Assembly: GCF_938045205.1 (NCBI RefSeq)
Contig: NZ_CALIMY010000064.1
Coordinates: forward strand, 1-10,184
From: an uncultured Campylobacter sp.
Lineage (GTDB): Bacteria > Campylobacterota > Campylobacteria > Campylobacterales > Campylobacteraceae
Length of the DNA stretch: 10,184 bases
Direction of reading: 5' to 3'
A model generated the notes under the pieces. That model was not told the DNA's origin. It ran no database searches and saw nothing but the letters and a program-made list of their open reading frames with translations. Positions 1 to 6,716 of this stretch are shown one piece after another (the first letter of the stretch is position 1; every line of letters starts with the position of its first letter). A program made the translations under genes and the position numbers.

Positions 1-316
1 AATTCTGCCGTGCGGGCTCAATGCTCATCTTCGGCGCAGTTACGTTTTGCTCGGCGATCTTATCAAGCTCCTTTTGAATCAGAGCTTCCTTCTCCGCAGC
101 GCTTAAACGCGGTCGCTTACCCTGCGGCTGCGAAGAGGCTTCGGAGGCTTGTTTGCGCGAGCTTTGTTGCAACGCGGCTTTATTGCTCGAAAATACGAGA
201 TCCAAAACCGCGTAGGTAACCGCACCGCTTAAAAAGCATAAGATTACGACAAAGGCGATCGCTATATAATTGATCGGGCGCTTTTTGAGGTGCCCGCGTG
301 GATTTCTATTAGCCAA
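1..316 (-). CDS. Membrane-anchored protein, possibly divergent polysaccharide deacetylase family; 3' end outside window
   Basis: The visible N-terminal 105 residues have a short basic segment (NRNPRGHLKKRP), one hydrophobic helix of about 25 residues (IAIAFVVILCFLSGAVTYAV) and then a charged, Ser/Gln/Lys-rich stretch. This is the layout of a single-pass inner-membrane protein with a periplasmic body. A TGA lies in frame two codons before the TTG at 316-314, so that TTG is the first possible start; no good ribosome site precedes it. It begins 13 bases after the ilvC stop, so translational coupling to ilvC is likely. In C. jejuni, as I remember it, the gene after ilvC (Cj0633) is a periplasmic protein of the divergent polysaccharide deacetylase family, followed by dprA. 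The family call rests on that position only, because the catalytic part lies outside the window. Confidence 0.6.
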   Translation of the reverse strand, partial: MANRNPRGHLKKRPINYIAIAFVVILCFLSGAVTYAVLDLVFSSNKAALQQSSRKQASEASSQPQGKRPRLSAAEKEALIQKELDKIAEQNVTAPKMSIEPARQN

Positions 317-329
317 AGCTCAGCCGAAA

Positions 330-1352
330 TCAGTTTTTATCTTTGTTTATAAGCTTACCTTTGGCGATCCACGGCATCATCGCGCGAAGCTTATCGCCGG
401 TTTTGCTAAGCAGGCTGTTTGCCGTGATGTTGCGCTCGGCGTTCATTCGCACGTAGCCAGCTTTGCGCTCGAGGATGAAGTCTTTTGCAAATTTGCCGTT
501 TTGGATCTCCTTTAGCACCTCTTTCATCGCCGCTTTGCTGCTTTCGTTTACGACGCGGTTTCCGCTTACGTAATCGCCGTATTCTGCGGTGTTTGAGATC
601 GAGTAGCGCATATCAGCCATGCCACCTTGATAGATGAGATCCACGATCAGCTTCATCTCGTGCTGACACTCAAAATACGCCATCTCAGGCTCGTATCCCG
701 CTTCGACGAGGGTCTCAAAGCCTGCGTTAATGAGCGCGCAAAGTCCGCCGCAAAGCACAGCCTGCTCGCCGAAAAGATCGGTCTCGGTCTCTGCTTTGAA
801 GGTCGTTTCGATGATGCCGGTGCGGCCGCCTCCGATCGCGCTTGCGTAGCTTAGAGCAAGCTCTTTGGCTCTGCCGCTTTCGTTTTGCGAAACAGCGATC
901 AGCATAGGCACGCCGCCGCCGCTTACGAACTCGTTGCGGACGGTGTGGCCCGGGGCTTTCGGAGCGATCATAATGCAGTCGATGCCCTTTGGAGGGACGA
1001 TCTGTCCGAAGTGGATATTAAAGCCGTGCGCGAACGCAATCGCGTTGCCCTCGCTTAAATTTGGCTCGATCTCCGCTTTGAAAATATCGCCTTGAAACTC
1101 ATCAGGCGTTAGGATCATTACGACGTCCGCGGCTTTCGTAGCTTCGCCGACGCTCATTACTTTAAAGCCCTTTGCCTCGGCCTTGCTCCAGCTCGCGCCG
1201 CCCTTTTTAAGACCCACGATAACTTCTACGCCGCTATCGCGCAAATTTTCGGCGTGAGCGTGCCCCTGCGAGCCGAAGCCGATCATAGCGACCTTTTTAG
1301 CCTTAATCAAACCCAAATCGCAATCTTTGTCGTAAAAAACGTTTATTGCCAT
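330..1352 (-). CDS. ilvC: Ketol-acid reductoisomerase, class I
   Basis: This cytoplasmic enzyme does the second common step of valine, leucine and isoleucine synthesis: Mg-dependent alkyl migration and NAD(P)H reduction of acetolactate or acetohydroxybutyrate. At 340 aa it is a normal class I form. The N-terminal Rossmann half carries GFGSQGHAHA (25-34) and the cofactor loop GLKKGGASW (47-55). The C-terminal knotted domain carries TETDLFGEQ (189-197) and FECQHE (227-232). By comparison with known class I enzymes, the catalytic set H109, K132, D192, E196, E228, E232 and S253 is complete. The loop is odd: a serine usual near position 52 is glycine here. The ATG start is supported by AAGGA 6 bases upstream. 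It is divergent from proC and followed 13 bases later by the membrane-anchored gene. No leader peptide or attenuator is visible. Confidence 0.97.
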   Translation of the reverse strand: MAINVFYDKDCDLGLIKAKKVAMIGFGSQGHAHAENLRDSGVEVIVGLKKGGASWSKAEAKGFKVMSVGEATKAADVVMILTPDEFQGDIFKAEIEPNLSEGNAIAFAHGFNIHFGQIVPPKGIDCIMIAPKAPGHTVRNEFVSGGGVPMLIAVSQNESGRAKELALSYASAIGGGRTGIIETTFKAETETDLFGEQAVLCGGLCALINAGFETLVEAGYEPEMAYFECQHEMKLIVDLIYQGGMADMRYSISNTAEYGDYVSGNRVVNESSKAAMKEVLKEIQNGKFAKDFILERKAGYVRMNAERNITANSLLSKTGDKLRAMMPWIAKGKLINKDKN

Positions 1353-1358
1353 AACGCA

Positions 1359-1388
1359 TCCTTTTTTAAAAATTTAGGCGAGATTGTA
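1359..1388 (-). promoter_or_regulatory. ilvC promoter -10 box and ribosome site
   Basis: Reading the minus strand, TACAAT (1388-1383) preceded by TTTTAGC fits the extended -10 of Campylobacter sigma70 promoters, which lack a strong -35. The predicted start near 1376 leaves a leader of about 24 bases that carries AAGGA at 1363-1359. Assigned by pattern only. Confidence 0.5.
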
Positions 1389-1462
1389 GCTAAAATTTGC
1401 TTTTACGTAGATAAACCGCGCGCCGCAAGGGCGGATAAAGAAATTTTGAGCTATCATTGAGG

Positions 1463-1484
1463 CATAATTTAGCTTTAAAAGGAG
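1463..1484 (+). promoter_or_regulatory. proC -10 box and ribosome site
   Basis: CATAAT (1463-1468) is a plausible -10 giving a leader of about 15 bases. AAGGAG (1479-1484) sits 5 bases before the ATG at 1490. This ribosome site decides the start, because an in-frame TTG at 1457 lies upstream with no ribosome site and would fall before the promoter. Confidence 0.45.
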
Positions 1485-1489
1485 CGAAA

Positions 1490-2467
1490 ATGAAAGTGGG
1501 ATTTATCGGCGGCGGAAATATGGGCGAGGCGATGATCGCCGCACTTTGCAGAGCTGGCGGGCGAGATTGCGCAGCGGGCGGAGAAAATTTTACAGAGGAT
1601 AAAGAAAATTGCACGGCGGGCGGAGAAAATTGCGCGCACGACGGGCAAAATTTTATGCCAGATACTCAAAGCTTTGCGGCTTGCGGGCAGAATTCCGCAA
1701 ATTTAGAGCAGAATTTTGCGAGCCGCGAACGTGATTTCGCCTGTGTGCAGCCCCGCTCCGAGACAAAACTAGAAGTCCTAGCCTACGCCAGAAGCAAAAA
1801 CGAAGTCTTACGCAAGCGCTACGGCGTGCAGATTTTGCAAGGCGAGACGCAACTGGCACACGAAGCGGATATTATCGTGCTCGCGACCAAGCTCGCCAGC
1901 TACGAGGGGATTTTGCGCCTGATCGCGCCCGAGCTCGCGGGCAAAATCCTGCTTCTTTTGGCGCCGAATTTCAAACTGGAGTGCGCCCAAAATATCGTAG
2001 GTGCGGACGTTTTCGTGGCCCGCGCGATGCCAAACGTCGCTGCGGGTATCGGCGCGTCGGCTACGGCGCTGTGCTACGGCGAGTATTTTGATGAGGCTAG
2101 TCGGGAGATCGTACGAGCGCTAGCCGCCAAAATCGGCAAATTTTACGAGATAGACGAGGCTGGCTTTGCCGCATTTACTGGGATTGCGGGCAGCTTGCCT
2201 GCCTATGTGTGCGCCTTTATCGAGGCTGCGGCGGATGCGGGCGTGCGGGGCGGACTGCCACGGGCGCTATGCTACGACGCGGTAGCGACGGCGGTAGAAG
2301 GCACGGCGCGTCTGCTACAAAGCGGCAGGCGCCCATCGGAGCTCAAAGACGCCGTCTGCTCGCCTGCGGGTACGACAATAGAGGGGCTGGCGGCACTGGA
2401 GGCGGCTGGGTTTCGCGCAGCGGTGATGGCGGCGATCGAGGCGTGCATCGCCAAAGCTCACAGTTAG
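1490..2467 (+). CDS. proC: Pyrroline-5-carboxylate reductase with a repeat insert
   Basis: This is the last step of proline synthesis, NAD(P)H reduction of pyrroline-5-carboxylate in the cytoplasm. The protein is 325 aa, where family members are usually about 245-275. The N-terminus has the Rossmann signature GFIGGGNMGEAMIAAL (4-19). Residues 21-83 are nine 7-residue repeats, and the fold resumes at LEVLAYARS (94-102). The C-terminal domain has GIAGSLPAY (231-239), ADAGVRGGLPR (248-258) and the signature LKDAVCSPAGTTIEGL (285-300). The insert therefore falls just after the first cofactor-binding helix. Several family residues differ: K134-L135 for the usual KP, N160 for Gly, MPNVAA (180-185) for MPNTPA, L236 in the S-x-P-A-Y motif, and A293 for Gly in SPGGTT. 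The frame is open throughout, so the gene is probably expressed, but full activity is uncertain. It is divergent from ilvC. Confidence 0.9.
   Translation: MKVGFIGGGNMGEAMIAALCRAGGRDCAAGGENFTEDKENCTAGGENCAHDGQNFMPDTQSFAACGQNSANLEQNFASRERDFACVQPRSETKLEVLAYARSKNEVLRKRYGVQILQGETQLAHEADIIVLATKLASYEGILRLIAPELAGKILLLLAPNFKLECAQNIVGADVFVARAMPNVAAGIGASATALCYGEYFDEASREIVRALAAKIGKFYEIDEAGFAAFTGIAGSLPAYVCAFIEAAADAGVRGGLPRALCYDAVATAVEGTARLLQSGRRPSELKDAVCSPAGTTIEGLAALEAAGFRAAVMAAIEACIAKAHS
1550..1738 (+). repeat. Nine-copy 21-bp tandem repeat coding heptapeptides inside proC
   Basis: Residues 21-83 of ProC split without gaps into nine heptads: RAGGRDC, AAGGENF, TEDKENC, TAGGENC, AHDGQNF, MPDTQSF, AACGQNS, ANLEQNF, ASRERDF. 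The pattern is x-x-x-[GE]-[EQR]-[ND]-[FC], built on DNA units like gcgggcggagaaaatttt. The 189 bases equal exactly 9 x 21, so copy changes keep the frame. Copies 2 and 4 are the most alike and the later ones have drifted. Confidence 0.85.
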
Positions 2468-2729
2468 CCTCGTCGCACCTCGTCGGTTTTGGATTTCAAA
2501 CACAGCGCGTTTAAGAGCGCGCTAACATCGGAATTCTTTTCGGGCGCTCTCTAGCGAAAATTTTGTCTTATCCTTATCGAATGAGTTCGTCGCTTCGATT
2601 GCGGCAGAATTTGCGAGCCCTATGACAAGCGAACCAACAAGCTCATATTGCGTTTAGAATTTTAAAATTTAGAGATTTTAGAAATTTTAGGTCAAAATTT
2701 TACACTCAAAATTCTAAAATTTATTGGTG
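2468..2729. other. Intergenic region between convergent genes
   Basis: No gene is visible. It holds a weak hairpin (AGCGCG 2504-2509 with CGCGCT 2518-2523) without a T-run. Its last 80 bases are very AT-rich, with repeated AAAATTT, TTTTAGA and AAATTCTAAAA words. Both proC and the DUF4209 remnant end here, so termination of either is possible, but no classical terminator can be shown. Confidence 0.5.
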
Positions 2730-3248
2730 CTATATTGTATAGAAAATACAATTATTAACCACTAGTTTAAGACAAAGCCACCAAATATAAATATCGGCAT
2801 CGCTTGGAGATTCGCCGACCAGTCCATGACATATTTTATTTCTGTGGTTTAGGCCCATCGGCTCCGTTAGTAAAAATTTTAGTTCTTCCGTCAAATCTTT
2901 CCCGAGCAATTCATATATTTTTGGTTCTTGCAAAAGCGAGTTTATACCTTTTTCCGATTCTACGCCGTATTCATCGATAGTAGTCGTAGGGATTTTTTCT
3001 TGTTGCAGTAAAATTCTCGCTAAATGCTCTATTTGAGGTATCAGCAAATGGCTTGAAACCAAAAAGTCTCTATCAAAACCGTAATATAAACCTTGTGCCC
3101 AGATATCTGCCCTGTTGGTCGGAACCGCGCTAGAATTTCTGCAAATATCATAAATGAAACGCATAGACACTCTATGCTCCTCTAAAATTTGCCAAAATGC
3201 GGGCAGTATACTGCCGTCTACGTATATGGTATTGCTGGTACATTTCAT
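2730..3248 (-). pseudogene. C-terminal DUF4209 / HEPN-like fragment
   Basis: This 172-aa open stretch holds most of the DUF4209 domain. It contains GSILPAFWQILEEHRVS near the start, a GLYYGFDRDFLVSSHLLIPQ region where the family has GLxxGxxGD and LLxPQxE, and the motif RNKICHG at residues 136-142 (bases 2843-2823). It ends with a Trp-rich helix (IYIWWLCLKLVV). Its ATG lies inside the old reading frame and the first eight or so residues are probably not original. No good ribosome site precedes the ATG. Confidence 0.7.
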
Positions 3249-3259
3249 GTTTTAATCGG

Positions 3260-4192
3260 TCATCTTTTGTAGTTGCTTGTTGTAGTTTTCTTCCGTCGGC
3301 ATCTACGTAAATTTGAGTAATAAGATTTGAAAAAAGATACTTTTTTTAAAAGCTTCTCGGATGACTTTTTGATATCTTCATATAGTGGATTTGCTGTGAT
3401 ATTAGCTAGGCATAATACCGCTTCAGATAGTTGCTTGCCTTTTACTGCTAGCTTTGCATTATTTTGATAACGCGAAATATCGATCTTATCGGTAGTAATC
3501 AAGCTCATTTCGCTTCCAATAACATGGTTATTTTGCCCCATTAACTTGCGTATTTCGTCTATTTTTTGATCAATTTCGAGCACATTTCTATCTTTTGCAG
3601 GAATGCTTCTAAGTTCTTTTAGTGCTTGCTCTAGGTCTATTTTTGATGATATAGCGCTGCTTTCTTTTGCTTTTTCTATTAAGATATTAGCTGTTTTGAG
3701 TGCGATTTCGGCTATTTTGGGGCTATTTTTGAGCTTCTTATACCATTTTTGCGACTCTTGATAATAGTCTATAGCCGCTATAAATTCTTCCTCTTCGGCA
3801 AAGGTATCGGCAAAATTTTCTAATTTTTCAGCTACGCTTGGTTGCAGTTTTCTGTTCAGCTCCGCGATATCCAATAAATACGACATCCTTAAGCAGTAGT
3901 ATTGATCGGTTGGCTCCGCCTTATTAAAACATTCTAAAATTTTATTCGATATTTCGGCGTATTGATTTTTTGTGATTTCGGATAGTCGAGATAGCCTGAT
4001 AGCTCTCCCAAACGCATTTATCTCAAACTGATTTACCAATTTTGGCTCTAGAGATATTTTCGAGTACTCATTTACGGCGATCTCTAAAAATTTGATATTT
4101 TTAGGGCTTTTTAAAATCCATAAAATATCTGCTATCCTTGATTTTAGTCTGCAATCGGTTATTTCATCCAAAATACTCGCTAAAAATTCCAA
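3260..4192 (-). pseudogene. Central fragment of the DUF4209-type gene
   Basis: The open stretch continues the N-terminal fragment in the same frame, two codons after the TAA. It is almost wholly alpha-helical and charged, with repeat-like helical pairs (LEFLASILDEITDCRLKSR; FIAAIDYYQESQKWYKKL). The last 28 or so residues (VSFFKSYYSNLRRCRRKK and on) are an out-of-frame tail after the A7 tract. The real continuation is in another frame at about 3340-3226. The TTG at 4192 has no ribosome site, so independent translation is doubtful. Confidence 0.7.
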
Positions 4193-4195
4193 ATC

Positions 4196-4483
4196 TTACT
4201 CGGTAAAATCCTCTAATATTGCCCATCTGCAATCGCCCGCGATGCACCCGGCTTCGTACGGCTCATTTGTGCTTTTAGGTTTTAAGGTCATAGAGCAAGC
4301 GTCCCTTAATAAATAAAATACCTTACTTACTTTTAAATCCCCGTTTTTAAAATTTTCCTCGCACAAATCCGCGAATTTAGAACTGTAATCATGAAAATAT
4401 TTTGTGTCTTTTGATATTTCGTCTAAGTTTATACCTAAAAAATCATCTTTGGTTATCGTTATTTGCTGTATTTCTTCGATCAA
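4196..4483 (-). pseudogene. N-terminal fragment of the DUF4209-type gene
   Basis: This 95-aa open stretch starts with TTG at 4483 behind GGAGG (4494-4490) and ends at the in-frame TAA. It is charged and helical, with the segment VFYLLRDACSMTLKP near residues 56-70 and RWAILEDF at the end. It has normal translation signals, so a short truncated product may still be made. It begins 26 bases after the stop of the 90-aa gene and is probably co-transcribed with it. Confidence 0.7.
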
Positions 4484-4509
4484 ATTTTTCCTCCACGCTC
4501 ATTAATAAG

Positions 4510-4782
4510 CTAAAATTCTAAAAGTCTCGCATTAAAAGAAAGCCTTGCGTAAATTTTATCGCACTCTAGTGACACGCCGCTTTGCAGCGCATCAAGCCTA
4601 GAGCTGATAAATTTGCCTACATCTCCCGTCTCGTCCTCGCCGGCCCAGTCAAGCATCCAAACAAGCCCTTTTCCGATAAGCGCATCCAAAAACTCGCCGT
4701 CATTCATCTCGCCTATCTTCTCAAAACCGCCCGTCTCGCCCGCTGTCAAATGCTTTAGGACGCAGCACTGATCTTTCGTCAT
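4510..4782 (-). CDS. Small orphan protein, 90 aa
   Basis: I do not recognise this gene. The ATG at 4782 has AAAGGAG 5 bases upstream; an upstream in-frame GTG at 4809 lacks such a site and is rejected. The product is soluble, acidic and rich in Gly/Glu/Asp. A first half of the form VLKHLTAGE...DGEFLDALIGKGLVWMLD loosely resembles a small winged-helix or adaptor fold, which is only an impression. It has no signal peptide or membrane segment. Its GC content matches the surrounding chromosome and not the AT-rich DUF4209 remnant 26 bases downstream, so the two may have separate origins though they share a transcript. A role as partner or immunity factor is conceivable but unsupported. Confidence 0.7.
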   Translation of the reverse strand: MTKDQCCVLKHLTAGETGGFEKIGEMNDGEFLDALIGKGLVWMLDWAGEDETGDVGKFISSRLDALQSGVSLECDKIYARLSFNARLLEF

Positions 4783-4827
4783 TTTCGCTCCTTTGATTAA
4801 ATTTACCACCTACGTGGGTCTGTTTAA

Positions 4828-4833
4828 ATTTTA
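4828..4833 (-). promoter_or_regulatory. Possible -10 box for the 90-aa gene
   Basis: On the minus strand TAAAAT (4833-4828) preceded by GGGAG lies about 45 bases before the ATG. A near-palindrome of AAGCTT repeats (AAGCTTAAAGCTT, about 4842-4854) lies just upstream. Assigned by pattern only. Confidence 0.3.
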
Positions 4834-4878
4834 CTCCCAAAAAGCTTTAAGCTTACTTTTCGCAACTCTTTAAGCTAC

Positions 4879-4919
4879 AAATTTAGCCCGCGGCGGCAGG
4901 TAAAATTTCGCTATAATTT
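4879..4919 (+). promoter_or_regulatory. Promoter module, copy 1, for the DUF1963 gene
   Basis: This 41-base block contains CGCTATAAT, with TATAAT at 4912-4917 as a clear extended -10, preceded by a GC-rich core (CCCGCGGCGGC) and TAAAATTT. It recurs at 7136-7176 with one difference (A at 4898, G there). Transcription would start near 4924 and give a leader of about 33 bases with AAGGA at 4947-4951. Confidence 0.7.
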
Positions 4920-4956
4920 CACAAAAGCGCTAAAATTCCAACCGAAAAGGACGCAA

Positions 4957-5655
4957 ATGCAAACGGATCTGCAAGAAAAGATTAAGGAACTACAGCGCAA
5001 GATCGCGCGCAAGATCACCTATTTTCAGACGGGCGGCGTGAGGCCGCGAGGCGCGATCGATGAGTGCTGGATCGGCCGCGTGTTCGCTTGCGCGGCGGAC
5101 GAGGAGCTGCCGACGGATCAAAACGGCGCGCCGATGCTCCCTCTAGCGCAGTTCTACCTGCCCGCGCTACCCTACGTGCCGCAGGTCTTGGACGGCGTCA
5201 AACTGCTGGCAGTCTTTATCTCACAGGATCTCATCGGCAAATTTGATGAGGATATGGACGGTCTGTGGGCGATCCGCGAGTATAAAAACGAGGGCGAGCT
5301 CGTCATAAAGGAGCTTGCAAATCCGCGCTCGCAAATAAAGCCCTTCCCTTTGCAGCTCAAATTTGCCGCGGACGATACACCCGTTTGGGACGGCGGCGGG
5401 CTGGATGCGGATGTCGTGCACGAAATTTTGGAGCTTAAAAGGTCGGTCGGGCTTTATTATCCCGACGTCACGGCTGGGCTGGAATATTACAACTGCACGA
5501 AGCTCGGCGGCTACCCCTCCTTTTGCCAGTCAGGAGTGAGCTTCGGCGATGGTTTTCAGTTCGTTTTTCAGATCTCAAGCGATGAAAAGGCGGGCTTTAA
5601 CGTCATAGACGGCGGCAGCTTGATGTTTGCTAAAAACCCGCAAAACGGCGCGTAG
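4957..5655 (+). CDS. DUF1963 / YwqG-like protein
   Basis: A soluble 232-aa protein of unknown biochemical role. Recognition rests on the order PMLPLAQFYLPALP (59-72), KLLAVFISQDL, and the family hallmark KLGGYPSFCQ (182-191) followed by a Phe/Ile-rich strand FQFVFQISSDE. DUF1963 (YwqG) members typically have a proline-rich PLxFLAQ segment and GGxPxxxQ. Many occur beside SMI1/KNR4 or other immunity-type genes in polymorphic toxin loci, but no toxin is present here. The N-terminal 20 residues form a charged helix. ATG with AAGGA 5 bases upstream, behind its own promoter module. A 353-base gap separates it from the next gene, so it is probably monocistronic. Confidence 0.75.
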   Translation: MQTDLQEKIKELQRKIARKITYFQTGGVRPRGAIDECWIGRVFACAADEELPTDQNGAPMLPLAQFYLPALPYVPQVLDGVKLLAVFISQDLIGKFDEDMDGLWAIREYKNEGELVIKELANPRSQIKPFPLQLKFAADDTPVWDGGGLDADVVHEILELKRSVGLYYPDVTAGLEYYNCTKLGGYPSFCQSGVSFGDGFQFVFQISSDEKAGFNVIDGGSLMFAKNPQNGA

Positions 5656-6008
5656 AGCCTGTATTATGATTTCGATTAGGCACGCGAAAGGCTTTAGCTC
5701 GCTCGTAAAATTCCGCCGCTTCAAACGGACGCCGGGAGCGAGTAAATTTACGATGAAATTTTATCAGCGTGCGGCTTTGAGCCCGCTCGATGCAGATTAA
5801 ATTTAAACGGCGGCGCGCTCCGATCTAGATTAAATTTAAGCCGCCAAAAGACGAGCCGTATGGTTGCAGACACACCGAATACGGCGAGCGGGCCATGAAA
5901 AATTCGGCGCCGTAAAATTTTAAAATTTTATAGCCCGAGATTTCAGCTTCGAGCTTGAAATTTAAGCCTGAGTTTAAAATTTTAACCCGCAAATTTAAAG
6001 GAGCGAAA
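5656..6008 (+). other. Intergenic region with repeats
   Basis: No convincing gene is present. Visible structure: an inverted repeat CTCGCTC (5698-5704) / GAGCGAG (5736-5742); a 13-base direct repeat AGATTAAATTTAA at 5794-5806 and 5827-5839; GGCGGC (5809-5814) facing GCCGCC (5840-5845); and a perfect palindrome AAAATTTTAAAATTTT (5914-5929). The end holds the SMI1 ribosome site AAAGGAG (5997-6003). Confidence 0.5.
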
Positions 6009-6716
6009 ATGAATGCAAACGAGCTTGCAAACATCTGGCGCAGGCCGATCTACCTGCCATATCTGCAAGAACCGCTCACGCCCGAGGCGCTGAGGGCCGC
6101 GGAAGAGGAGCTAGGGCACGCCCTACCGCGCGAGCTAGTTATGATGCTAAGCGTACAAAACGGCGGCTACCTGCGCTACGAGCTAGAGGGCTACCCGCTG
6201 GACGCCGTCAGCGGCATCGGCGAGGCGCATCCGTCGCTTACGCACTTTAGCTGGGGCGAGGAGCGTGAGTGCGTAAGCTTCGAGCTTGACGGGCTAGTGC
6301 CCTTCAGCGGCGACGGACACTGGTATCTGTGCCTGGACTACCGCGCGAGCGAACGGCCTGCGGTCGCCTACATCGACGTCGAATGCGACGAGCAAAACAT
6401 CATCGCGCAGGATTTCGCTTCGTTTTTGGCGCTTTTGCGGCTCGACACGGGCAGCAAGATCGCGCTGCAAACAAGGCTCGATCTAGACGGCACGAAGGCG
6501 CGACTGGAGGAAATTTTGGGCGTGCGCGCAAGAGCCGCCGATCCGCAGCTTTACGGCTTTAGCGTGTATAATTTCGCTCGCGATGGCGGCATGCTGAGCC
6601 TTAGCCCGAACGAGGTTCGGCTCGGATTTGCCAGGCGAGGCGAGCGGCGGTTTAAAGAGCTTAAAACTTCAGCGAGCCCGCCCTGCGCTATGCTGAGCTG
6701 GACGCGGGCGCGATGA
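6009..6716 (+). CDS. SMI1/KNR4 (SUKH) family protein, frameshifted near the 3' end
   Basis: The open frame gives 235 aa. Features of the SUKH fold are LTPEALRAAEEELGHALPRE (23-42), the NGG motif in MLSVQNGGYLRYE (46-58), and LVPFSGDGHWYLCLDYR in the strand-rich core. Family members are soluble binding proteins, often immunity proteins against secreted toxins. The ATG at 6009 follows AAAGGAG by 5 bases; the longer frame from 5955 has no ribosome site. After K219 the frame runs into an unlikely tail (TSASPPCAMLSWTRAR). Adding one A to the AAAA at 6663-6666 instead gives LKNFSEPALRYAELDAGAM and an open frame to TAA 6815-6817, for 269 aa. The core domain is untouched, so the shortened product may fold. 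Confidence 0.75.
   Translation: MNANELANIWRRPIYLPYLQEPLTPEALRAAEEELGHALPRELVMMLSVQNGGYLRYELEGYPLDAVSGIGEAHPSLTHFSWGEERECVSFELDGLVPFSGDGHWYLCLDYRASERPAVAYIDVECDEQNIIAQDFASFLALLRLDTGSKIALQTRLDLDGTKARLEEILGVRARAADPQLYGFSVYNFARDGGMLSLSPNEVRLGFARRGERRFKELKTSASPPCAMLSWTRAR

Larger units (their letters stand above)
2730..4483 (-). pseudogene. Broken gene for a DUF4209-type protein with HEPN-like C-terminus
   Basis: Three open stretches on the minus strand add up to one protein of about 580 aa. The first lesion is a TAA at 4198-4196 inside an otherwise open frame: ILEDFTE, stop, DLEFLASI. The second is a frameshift at TTTTAAAAAAA (3351-3341). Dropping one A gives LLKKYLFSNLITQIYVDADG and opens a third frame of about 38 codons. 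The third is a shift near 3228-3221, after which the C-terminal part follows. The joined order (helical N-terminus, LKSRIADILW segment, DxxGR strand, PAFWQI, LLIPQIEHLAR, RNKICHG, WWLCL end) is what I recall of DUF4209 proteins. Their RNxxxHG motif resembles the HEPN RNase motif Rx4-6H. TTG start with GGAGG 6 bases upstream. It is much richer in A+T than its neighbours, suggesting transfer. Sequencing error could explain the indels more easily than the stop. Confidence 0.8.

Noticed and set aside
2504..2523. Hairpin as a rho-independent terminator of proC
   Set aside because: Only six base pairs and no T-run after it; left as a note in the spacer entry.
2708..4523. AAAATTCTAAAA at 2708-2719 and 4512-4523, flanking the DUF4209 remnant like a target duplication
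   Set aside because: AT-rich words of this type are common throughout the window, and there are no element ends or transposase.
5666..5800. 44-codon open frame from ATG at 5666
   Set aside because: No ribosome site, no recognisable protein pattern, and it crosses inverted repeats; likely chance.
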